Shown: positions 25,583 to 32,273 of the stretch, in pieces
How positions within the stretch are numbered: the stretch's first letter is position 1
Layout: each line of letters starts with the position of its first letter
NCBI RefSeq assembly: GCF_040218225.1
Contig: NZ_JAVJQO010000006.1
Coordinates: 1 to 64,000, forward strand
From: Gracilimonas sp.
GTDB lineage: Bacteria; Bacteroidota; Rhodothermia; Balneolales; Balneolaceae
Direction of reading: 5' to 3'
DNA length: 64,000 nt
The notes under the pieces: model-generated
Database searches by the model: none
The model's input: only the letters and a program-made list of their open reading frames with translations
What the model was told of the DNA's origin: nothing
Program-made: the position numbers and the translations under genes

Positions 25583-26272
25583 CTATTGATTACTAATACG
25601 ATAGCGGATCAGATCGTCTACCGAGGGACGTGCTCCACGTTCTTCCGTGAGGTTTTCAGCCAGGGTATGAGTTACCCCGATATTTCTCATTCTGATTAGG
25701 TTATCTTTGGTCAGTTCTTCCATTGTATAACCTAAATCCATCATATTGCTGGTGAAGAATGCCGTTACATCGGCCCGACGCAGGTCGATTAAATCCTGTA
25801 TGGTCAGGTCGTATCCGAGTTCACTCATCATTCGGGTAAAAGTCGAACTCACATCCGAGTTTTGAAGTTCAACGAGCTGTTCCAAAGTTACATCAGGATA
25901 GCCTGCATCCCGTATTTGTGACGTATATGTAGCCGTTACACCTTCTGCTCTCAAAGCGATAAGCTCTTCATGAGTAAGGACTCCATAGCCCATTTCTTCC
26001 ATCCATTCCCCCATGCTATTTAATAAGTCTTCATTGGGCTGATTAAATTCCTGTACAATATTATCCAGCGGGTTTAGGTCAATACCAGAAGAATTAAATT
26101 GTGAGCCGGCATAAAAGGTAAGCGTGGCAATGAAAGCGAAAAGCAGTATATAATTGGCAATTTTTGAACTTGACTTACTTCCTGAAACTGAAGAACCCTC
26201 ATCAATATCAAATTGCCCGTCTTGTTCCAGATCCTCTAAATCGTTGCGTAGATTTTTGAATTTTGTACTCAT
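25583..26272 (-). CDS. Membrane-anchored protein with four and a half ~28-residue helical repeats
   Basis: 229 residues. An acidic cytoplasmic N-terminus (about 1-38) and one transmembrane helix (about 39-57, ANYILLFAFIATLTFYAG) precede a repeat region. Each repeat reads roughly Leu-Thr-x-x-x-Leu-Ile-x-Leu-Arg-x-x-x-Val-Thr-x-x-Phe/Tyr ... Leu-Gly-Tyr. Repeats start near LTHEELIALR, VTLEQLVELQ, LTIQDLIDLR, LTKDNLIRMR and SVDDLIRYR. Similar repeats are found in the outer part of some M56/BlaR-like proteins of this phylum, but no protease is present here. Probably a sensor or scaffold; inference only. Confidence 0.7.
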   Translation of the reverse strand: MSTKFKNLRNDLEDLEQDGQFDIDEGSSVSGSKSSSKIANYILLFAFIATLTFYAGSQFNSSGIDLNPLDNIVQEFNQPNEDLLNSMGEWMEEMGYGVLTHEELIALRAEGVTATYTSQIRDAGYPDVTLEQLVELQNSDVSSTFTRMMSELGYDLTIQDLIDLRRADVTAFFTSNMMDLGYTMEELTKDNLIRMRNIGVTHTLAENLTEERGARPSVDDLIRYRISNQ

Positions 26273-26339
26273 AGTATTTGCCCATAATTATTTCGGACTA
26301 ACCTACGATAAAATCACTGAAAAGATGCACAAAAAGTTA

Positions 26340-26711
26340 TCAGGGAACCAACTCTAATGAGCGGGTCAATTCTCCAATCGTGAAAGGCTTTGAGATTAAA
26401 TCCACACATTCTGTGGCTTTGGCTCGTTCGTAATTTACCTTATCAGAATTTCCGGTGAGATAAATTACTTCTGTCTTGATGTGTTCTTTAATCTGAGTCA
26501 CAGCTTCGATCCCATCCATCTCTCCCTTAAGCCGGATATCCATTAACACAATATCTGGCTGATGCTCTTTAGCTAACTCAATAGCTTCATCTCCTGAGGC
26601 GGCTTTACCCACTAACGTATGGCCAAGCTTCTTGATCATATTTTCAACGACAAGTGATATAATCATGTCGTCTTCTACAATAAGTATTTTCTTATTTGCC
26701 GATTCTGTCAA
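26340..26711 (-). CDS. Single-domain response regulator (CheY-like receiver)
   Basis: 123 residues, receiver domain only. The acidic pocket is Asp14/Asp15, the phosphoacceptor Asp58 (VLMDIRLKG), the switch Thr86 (YLTGNS) and Lys108 (SKPF). The fit with receivers that follow hybrid or PAS-type kinases (MKKLGHTLVGKAASGDEAI) is good. With no output domain it must act by protein contact or phosphorelay. No kinase gene is adjacent; the nearest histidine kinase in the window is at 60680. Confidence 0.92.
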   Translation of the reverse strand: MTESANKKILIVEDDMIISLVVENMIKKLGHTLVGKAASGDEAIELAKEHQPDIVLMDIRLKGEMDGIEAVTQIKEHIKTEVIYLTGNSDKVNYERAKATECVDLISKPFTIGELTRSLELVP

Positions 26712-26842
26712 TGTTACGTCCTTTATGCTTTATGTAAAATCATCGCTCACAAAACAAGAGTAATGATCCTAACGTATGTTACTAATCTTAATATTCTGGT
26801 GTTGTAAAGAAATTTAATATTCTTTTTCACCTGTTTCCTGAG

Positions 26843-27736
26843 CTAACGAGCTCTCATATCTACCAGGAAACCTTCCTCTATATCCACATAAGCCATCCAG
26901 CCTTCAAAGCCTGAACTTTGGTTATATGAAATTGGGATGGCCCAGCAAGTACGAATCTCCAACTTTTGTTCGCTCTCATTTTCTATTGGCAAGTATACCC
27001 TCTCCGGCTTCCCGCCAATATCTTCATTTTGTATCGTATAAATCGTTTCCTCTCCGGTATAAGGTCGCATATCGATCTCCCAACCTATCATACCAGATTG
27101 TACTTCTTCGTAACCGAAGTTTACAAAATCGGGGACTTCAAAATCCTGGTACCAATTCCCCCATATTCTGCTCACTCCCTCCGCATCTATAACAACGGTG
27201 ATATCGGTTCCAACTACTTTATTCGAATCTTTCTCTTGCTCTGCAAAAGTAATTTTCAACTCTATCGGTACATTGTTAAGACCCGGTCCTTCACAGATTG
27301 TACATCCTCTTATCGGCAGTATTTCTGTAATAATAAGTTTTGATGAATCATTTACCCCGGTATAGATACTATTCTTAACCAAAGCTGATTTAGTCGCAGT
27401 TATGAGTGTATCTGTTTCCTCAATTTCTGTTCTCACAACCTCACGATCAGCACATGGGCTTTCTCCATTCACAAAAAAGATTTCGCTGTATCCGGTAAAG
27501 CCATATTTATTGAGAGTAGAACAAATATGTCCGTTATTTGCTGCCTGATATTCCTGGTTCATCTTATCAAGTTCTGAAAACTCAATAGCCGGGAAAGTGG
27601 AAGGATAATCAGAGGCTTCTCCATCTACGGTGAGCAAATTGCAGGACATTATGCTCAAAAAAAGAACAATAGTTAAAATAAATGGTATTATTTTTTGCAC
27701 GTAAAAAGCCTGTCTGTTGATAAGTAAAATTACCAA
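26843..27736 (-). CDS. Hypothetical lipoprotein
   Basis: 297 residues from the upstream ATG. An in-frame GTG at 27700 would give a cleaner signal beginning near QKIIPFILTIVLFLS and is a likely true start. Lipobox SIMSC predicts a lipid-anchored protein. The mature part has cysteine pairs (GHICSTL, ESPCADRE, RGCTICEG, RTCWAIP) that could form disulfides, and a beta-rich character. No family recognised. It is transcribed away from the adjacent oxidoreductase gene. Confidence 0.7.
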   Translation of the reverse strand: MVILLINRQAFYVQKIIPFILTIVLFLSIMSCNLLTVDGEASDYPSTFPAIEFSELDKMNQEYQAANNGHICSTLNKYGFTGYSEIFFVNGESPCADREVVRTEIEETDTLITATKSALVKNSIYTGVNDSSKLIITEILPIRGCTICEGPGLNNVPIELKITFAEQEKDSNKVVGTDITVVIDAEGVSRIWGNWYQDFEVPDFVNFGYEEVQSGMIGWEIDMRPYTGEETIYTIQNEDIGGKPERVYLPIENESEQKLEIRTCWAIPISYNQSSGFEGWMAYVDIEEGFLVDMRAR

Positions 27737-27811
27737 AATTAGTCACTTGAAACAACACGCATAGACCTTTGAACATTAATTTATTCCAACTTTTAAGCCT
27801 GTTTTTTTGAT

Positions 27812-28924
27812 ATGAAGAGAGACAAAAATGTTTGCATCATCGGTTGTGGTATAAGCGGATTAAGTGTTGCGCATCTTTTGCAACAGCATAATTGGGATGT
27901 CACCATCTTTACAGAAAAAGATCCAAGAACAGCAAAACCTGATCCAACTTTTAGCAGCCTCTTCCCGGCAGCATCTGTAATTCCACGTTCTGTATACTCA
28001 GAAAATGTGTACTCTATTTTTACAAAGAGTCAGGCCTATTTTGAAACACTCTACAAGAACAAATTCCCCGGATTAAAGCTTCACGAGCATTTCGAACTTT
28101 TTACTATGGCTCAGAGCTTACCTGACTATACCCACCTGATGAAAGGTTTTACTCCCCTGACAAACTTCAAAAACTCTTTTCATCCAAAACATCCTGAACA
28201 TGAAGTGAAAGATGGATGGAAGTTTTCCTGCTATTTTGCTGATTGGTCGCTCTATTATCCCTCTTTAATGGAGACTGTACTAAAAAATGGAGTAGCACTC
28301 GAAATCAAATCGATTCAAAAAGAAGAATTGAAAAATCTGCCTTATGACATAATCATCAATTGCTCGGAGCTGGGATCCATTCGGCTTTTTGATGACCCTA
28401 ATGATCTTATTTATAGAGGACATATTCTGCAGATTAATGATATTCCCCGCTTATTGAATTCTGAAGGGAATGTTGTTTCGTATAATTTTTCTCCCGGAGC
28501 CGATGTTTATAAAACCGAATCCGGAAACTCACAAGACATCTATTGCTACCCCAGAAAGGATGGATTGATTCTGGGGGGAAGTCGACAAATTGGCAAACTG
28601 GATGACCAGGAAAATTGGATTGGAGAAGAAACTGTCCAGCCAATCATGAACATAAATGGAATAGAGATTCCAGCTCAAATTTATAATCTGCACAAAAGTA
28701 TTATTCAGGAAACATTTGGCGTTGACATCAGCGAGTTTAAAAACCGGAAAGTAAAAATTGGATACCGATACGTTCGGAAGAAGGAGAATGGGTTAAGGCT
28801 GGAGACTGAAGAACTACACGACAAACTCTTCATTCATAATTATGGACACGGTGGTGCCGGCGTAACTTTAAGCTGGGGATGTGCACTTGAGGTTTTGCAG
28901 CTACTGGAAGAAAATATTAGCTAA
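27812..28924 (+). CDS. FAD-dependent D-amino-acid oxidase-like oxidoreductase
   Basis: 370 residues of the DAO superfamily. The dinucleotide-binding GxGxxG is at the N-terminus (IIGCGISGLS), and the C-terminal FAD signature typical of D-amino-acid/D-aspartate oxidases is HNYGHGGAGVTLSWG. A conserved GYRYVRKKENGLRLE precedes it, with Arg in the substrate-carboxylate position. The enzyme probably oxidises a D-amino acid or related amine with O2 to give H2O2. Its last 8 bases overlap the converging merC-like gene. Confidence 0.85.
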   Translation: MKRDKNVCIIGCGISGLSVAHLLQQHNWDVTIFTEKDPRTAKPDPTFSSLFPAASVIPRSVYSENVYSIFTKSQAYFETLYKNKFPGLKLHEHFELFTMAQSLPDYTHLMKGFTPLTNFKNSFHPKHPEHEVKDGWKFSCYFADWSLYYPSLMETVLKNGVALEIKSIQKEELKNLPYDIIINCSELGSIRLFDDPNDLIYRGHILQINDIPRLLNSEGNVVSYNFSPGADVYKTESGNSQDIYCYPRKDGLILGGSRQIGKLDDQENWIGEETVQPIMNINGIEIPAQIYNLHKSIIQETFGVDISEFKNRKVKIGYRYVRKKENGLRLETEELHDKLFIHNYGHGGAGVTLSWGCALEVLQLLEENIS

Positions 28925-29300
28925 TATTTTTTGATCTATAATTAAGCCAGTGTCCCCTGATTAATAAGCCACTTCCAATCAACGTCACCCCCGCTTCGCC
29001 ATACTCTCCAAGCTGATGATTAAAAAACCAGGCCACAAAAATAATGGCAAGCCCAACGAATAAATAGCCTGAGATAGATTTGAGATTCTTTCTTTTTTTG
29101 ATGGATAAAACAACCGCAGGAGCAATGGCTAGAATGAATACCAGGTGTGTGTATTCGTGAAAATCATCCAGTGCCGGCCATAGCGGTATCAGAGAAACAA
29201 AAACAGGTACCAACAGGCAATGTATTGCACATAAACCGGAAAGCCCGATTCCCAGCCGATCCCAAAATCCTTTGGATGATTCAGTATTTCTATTTTGCAT
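28917..29300 (-). CDS. MerC-domain membrane protein
   Basis: 127 residues with four hydrophobic segments. The MerC signature is the Cys24-Ala-Ile-His-Cys28 pair in the first helix (GLCAIHCLLVP). MerC proteins move mercuric ions in mer operons. In Bacteroidota, stand-alone MerC-domain proteins next to Fur-type regulators more likely handle another soft or borderline metal such as zinc. No MerA or MerR is present. It lies 25 bases downstream of the Fur-family gene on the same strand and is probably in its operon. Confidence 0.87.
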   Translation of the reverse strand: MQNRNTESSKGFWDRLGIGLSGLCAIHCLLVPVFVSLIPLWPALDDFHEYTHLVFILAIAPAVVLSIKKRKNLKSISGYLFVGLAIIFVAWFFNHQLGEYGEAGVTLIGSGLLIRGHWLNYRSKNIS

Positions 29301-29325
29301 ATTTATTTCTGTCCAGCTTTAGGTA

Positions 29326-29700
29326 CTAGGCACAATCGGCACAAATACCGGATATCATCCCGTTGAAGTTCTTTGCGATATAGTTTTCGGGTAATTTGAT
29401 GTCAATTTCCCTTGTCAAACACTCGACCTTTCCGCACTTATTGCACCGAAAGTGAAAATGATCATGATTATGATCGTGCTTTTCACAGTCTTCACAGAGA
29501 GCGAAATATTGTTTCCCATTTTCTCCAACCACCCGGTGTACCAACCCATCTTCACTAAACCGGTTCAATACCCGATATATGGTAGCCCGGTCAACTTCAA
29601 TATCAAGGGCATCTTCTATCATTTGGTGGCTCATAGCTGATTCTGCAGCTTTAAGCACAGATAGAATTTCGGTGGTCGATTGTGTTTTTCGTCTTGGCAT
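29326..29700 (-). CDS. Fur-family metalloregulator (Zur-like)
   Basis: 124 residues. The winged-helix N-terminal half (RATIYRVLNRFSEDGLVHRV) is the Fur DNA-binding signature. The hinge carries a His-rich metal loop (CEDCEKHDHNHDHFHF), then CNKCGKVECL and a C-terminal CADC, which together give the structural CxxC...CxxC zinc site. The protein is shorter than classic Fur and closest in layout to the Zur-like members of Bacteroidota. It heads a two-gene unit with merC and has a candidate operator right upstream, which suggests metal-dependent autoregulation. Confidence 0.88.
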   Translation of the reverse strand: MPRRKTQSTTEILSVLKAAESAMSHQMIEDALDIEVDRATIYRVLNRFSEDGLVHRVVGENGKQYFALCEDCEKHDHNHDHFHFRCNKCGKVECLTREIDIKLPENYIAKNFNGMISGICADCA

Positions 29701-29706
29701 AATTAT

Positions 29707-29729
29707 TTATTGCGACTGTGTTGCAATAA
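29707..29729. promoter_or_regulatory. Candidate Zur/Fur operator, 23-bp palindrome
   Basis: TTATTGC at 29707-29713 and GCAATAA at 29723-29729 form inverted half-sites around GACTGTGTT. The extended halves TTATTGCGAC / GTTGCAATAA match at all but one position about a TGT centre. It lies 7 bases upstream of the Fur-family start codon on the minus strand, so a bound repressor would block its own promoter. The size and symmetry fit Fur-superfamily boxes. Confidence 0.65.
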
Positions 29730-29892
29730 TAAAAATAATTTCTTCCTGCCGCAATCTTTTTCTTCAGATACATTCGCTATCCGGACAAATATTGAGCAGA
29801 AAAAACCTGCCTTTACCATGGTCTTTACTCTCTTTTTTTGCTGATGCAGTCCTGATTAGCTTAAAACTACATAACATCATATACCCCCAATG

Positions 29893-30147
29893 TTAGTACT
29901 GATTAGGGCTCACAAACCTTTTGACCTCTTCTTTCCTTTTCTTACGATGTTTGGTATCTCTGCCTGAAACCCTCTTTCTCCACATTTTAAAGCTGGAACG
30001 TTTCATTTCGGAGCGCATCAGTTCGATGGTTTCATCTTCTGTCAGACCAAATTGAAATTCAATGGCATCAAAAGGAGTCCGGTCTTCCCAGGCCATTTCG
30101 ATGATTCTGCTTTTGTCGGATTTAGATAAGCTGCTAAAATTGCTCAT
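29893..30147 (-). CDS. DUF2805 / TIGR03643 family protein
   Basis: 84 residues. The family hallmark is MAWEDRTPFDAIEFQFGLTE followed by MRSEMKRSSFKMWRKRVSGR and TKHRKKR, a very conserved block with a basic tail. It may fold as a small helix-turn-helix and bind nucleic acid, judging from charge and the repeated helical pattern. No member has a known function to my knowledge. It is transcribed away from the creatininase-family gene. Confidence 0.88.
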   Translation of the reverse strand: MSNFSSLSKSDKSRIIEMAWEDRTPFDAIEFQFGLTEDETIELMRSEMKRSSFKMWRKRVSGRDTKHRKKRKEEVKRFVSPNQY

Positions 30148-30316
30148 AGTCTGTCTTTTCTTTGCAATACAATTAATACAGCGGTTTCAATCCTGATGAA
30201 AATAACGTAGTTCATCCATAAAGTTTGATATGGGGTTATCATTATCAGTTCCGATTTTATACTTTTGCGTTGGAAGTTTCGAAATCATAAACGGAAATAT
30301 TTTTTAATCATATCGG

Positions 30317-31081
30317 ATGATAAGACCATACATTTTAGCTGAAAACAATTGGAAAGACCTTAAGAATGCTGACTTTGAACTGGCTGTTCTACCCTGGGGT
30401 GCTACTGAAGCTCATAATTATCATTTACCCTATTCTACCGATGTCATTGAAGCTGACCATATAGCAGCGGAATCGGCGAGGCTGGCCTGGGACGAAGGTG
30501 CCAAAGTCATTGTTCTTCCAACGATCCCTTTTGGTGTAAATACCGGGCAACCTGATATCTATCTTGATATAAACCTGAACCCGAGTACTCAGTACGCAAT
30601 TCTCAAAGATGTGATAACTGTTTTAAACCGGCAGGGCATCCATAAGCTTGTGATTTTCAATAGCCATGGTGGTAATAATTTCAAACCTCTCGTCAGAGAA
30701 TTAGGGCTTGAATTCCCCGACATGTTTCTTTGTGTAACCGATTGGTTCAAGTCGCTCGACAAGAAATTATTCTTTGATGAAGATGGAGACCATGCAGACG
30801 AACTTGAAACCAGTCTGATACTTCACCTCAAACCGGAGCTGGTGTTACCGCTGGATGAAGCAGGCCCAGGAGATGAAAGAAAGAGTAAAATAAAAGCACT
30901 TACGGAAGATTGGGCATGGGCAGAACGCCCATGGTCTCAGGTAACTGACGACACAGGAATTGGGAATCCGAAAAAAGCATCTGCAGAAAAAGGGCAAAAG
31001 TACTTCAAGGCTGTAACCAAAAAATTTGCCCGGTTTTTTATTGAATTATCTCAGGCTAACAAAGATAATTTGTATGAATGA
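30317..31081 (+). CDS. Creatininase family amidohydrolase
   Basis: 254 residues. The metal-binding pattern of the family is visible: Glu31 and His33/His36 in LPWGATEAHNYHLPYSTD with Asp42, then FNSHGGN, and the acidic GDHADELETS. The family includes creatininase, 3-dehydro-scyllo-inosose hydrolase and riboflavin- or mycofactocin-related hydrolases. All use two divalent metals to open or cut an amide or ring. No neighbouring pathway gene reveals the substrate here. The length is typical. Confidence 0.9.
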   Translation: MIRPYILAENNWKDLKNADFELAVLPWGATEAHNYHLPYSTDVIEADHIAAESARLAWDEGAKVIVLPTIPFGVNTGQPDIYLDINLNPSTQYAILKDVITVLNRQGIHKLVIFNSHGGNNFKPLVRELGLEFPDMFLCVTDWFKSLDKKLFFDEDGDHADELETSLILHLKPELVLPLDEAGPGDERKSKIKALTEDWAWAERPWSQVTDDTGIGNPKKASAEKGQKYFKAVTKKFARFFIELSQANKDNLYE

Positions 31082-31083
31082 CG

Positions 31084-31776
31084 TTACCTGCGATTTCCAA
31101 AAATCCGAAGCAAGAAGATAAACATGTTGATGAAGTCGAGGTAAAGAGCAAGTGCACCCATAATAGCCCCTTTACTCCCCTCTTCTGAATCAACATCTAC
31201 TTCCAGGCTCATTTTTTTCATCTTCTGCGTATCGTACGCTGTCAATCCGACAAACACTATTACACCAATGTAGGTGATGCCCCAATACAGCATTTCACTA
31301 TGGACAAAAATATTCACAATGGTAGCTATGATAATACCAATCAGCCCCATAAATGCAATATTTCCAATGCTGGAAAGATCTTTTTTAGTGAAATATCCAT
31401 AGGCACTGGTCACTCCAAAGGTACCTGCTGTAATAAAAAAGGTGGAAGCAATAGAAGCTGATGTATAAACCAGAAACAAAATGGAGAAGGTTAAACCATT
31501 TAAAGCGGAGTAGAGCAGAAACAGCCCAATGGCCATACTGGCGTTCATGCTGTTGATTCGGCCCGACAGCCAAACTACTAAACCCAACTCAGCCAGAATC
31601 ACTCCAAAAAATAAAATCTGGTTTTGGGCAATAGTTTCCACAAAACCGGAATCAACCACCCGCAATGCTACAAATCCGGTTATGGCAAGTGCCAGAGCCA
31701 TCCAGCCGTATACTTTATTAATAAAACTGGCCTGAATTGATTTTACCTGTTCTGCTGTAAGATGCTGTGTATTCAT
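31084..31776 (-). CDS. Bax inhibitor-1/YccA family membrane protein
   Basis: 230 residues with seven transmembrane segments. Family landmarks are VYGWMALALAITGFVALRV near the start, TYIGVIVFVGLTAYDTQKMKK, and the C-terminal GALALYLDFINMFIFLLRIFG with the conserved Asp. Bacterial homologues such as YetJ are pH-gated calcium leak channels, and E. coli YccA modulates FtsH. Either role is possible. It converges on the creatininase gene with a two-base gap. Confidence 0.94.
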   Translation of the reverse strand: MNTQHLTAEQVKSIQASFINKVYGWMALALAITGFVALRVVDSGFVETIAQNQILFFGVILAELGLVVWLSGRINSMNASMAIGLFLLYSALNGLTFSILFLVYTSASIASTFFITAGTFGVTSAYGYFTKKDLSSIGNIAFMGLIGIIIATIVNIFVHSEMLYWGITYIGVIVFVGLTAYDTQKMKKMSLEVDVDSEEGSKGAIMGALALYLDFINMFIFLLRIFGNRR

Positions 31777-31858
31777 TTCTGTTTTTAATAAATATTTAGT
31801 TCAGTTACTATTCACCTGTAGTTACAAGTTCACAAAACCTTCAAAATTAAGTTTTATT

Positions 31859-31951
31859 GTGAGAGTGAAAATACTAAAACTTCTAGCCGTTTGTGTACTC
31901 TGTATACTAATTATTACAGCTTTGGTATTTCTAATTGAATGGATTATCTAA
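31859..31951 (+). CDS. Possible 30-residue single-span membrane peptide
   Basis: A GTG-initiated frame coding a short basic start (RVKILK) followed by a hydrophobic run (LLAVCVLCILIITALVFLIE) and a stop. It lies 19 bases before the DUF2892 gene on the same strand. No ribosome-binding site stands out and no homologue is known to me, so it may be chance. Confidence 0.3.
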   Translation: MRVKILKLLAVCVLCILIITALVFLIEWII

Positions 31952-31970
31952 CTAAATAAATGAGGTTATT

Positions 31971-32177
31971 ATGAAAAAAAATATGGGTTCTGCTGATAAA
32001 ATTATACGGTTTATTTTAGCTATCATTTTTGTAGCTCTTTATTTTACAGGAACCGTAACTGGAACACTTGGCATTGTTTTGTTGGTACTTGCAGGTGTTT
32101 TTGTACTAACCAGCCTTGTTAGCTTCTGTCCCCTTTATGCTCCTTTTGGACTGACCTGCAAGACATCGGTGGAATAA
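31971..32177 (+). CDS. DUF2892 (YgaP-like transmembrane) protein
   Basis: 68 residues with two transmembrane helices. The family signature is MGSADKIIRFILAIIF at the start and FCPLYAPFGLTC at the end. The same module forms the membrane part of E. coli YgaP, where it is attached to a rhodanese domain; here it is alone. GAGG lies 9 bases upstream of the ATG as ribosome-binding site. Role unknown; stand-alone DUF2892 proteins are often near sulfur or redox genes, but none is next to this one. Confidence 0.9.
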   Translation: MKKNMGSADKIIRFILAIIFVALYFTGTVTGTLGIVLLVLAGVFVLTSLVSFCPLYAPFGLTCKTSVE

Positions 32178-32204
32178 AAAAGCCCCACACTTGTGCTGTG
32201 GAGC
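32176..32204 (-). terminator. Intrinsic terminator for the DUF5916 gene
   Basis: On the minus strand GCTCCACA and TGTGGGGC form an imperfect 8-bp stem, then a run of six T residues. The plus-strand A run makes it asymmetric, so it serves mainly the minus-strand gene. Confidence 0.65.
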
Positions 32205-32219
32205 ATTGTTGTAGTTGCG

Positions 32220-32249
32220 ATAGTAAGGGCGTGTTAGCGCCCTTACTAT
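32220..32249. repeat. 12-bp perfect inverted repeat in a convergent gap
   Basis: ATAGTAAGGGCG (32220-32231) and CGCCCTTACTAT (32238-32249) flank a TGTTAG loop. There is no T run, and another terminator lies beside it, so it looks like a REP-type or protein-binding palindrome rather than a second terminator. Confidence 0.7.
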
Positions 32250-32273
32250 TGATGAACGTTATATCAGGTTATA

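Noticed and set aside
28917-29300. Mercury-resistance operon
   Set aside because: Only a MerC domain is present; MerA, MerT, MerP and MerR are absent and the regulator is of the Fur family.
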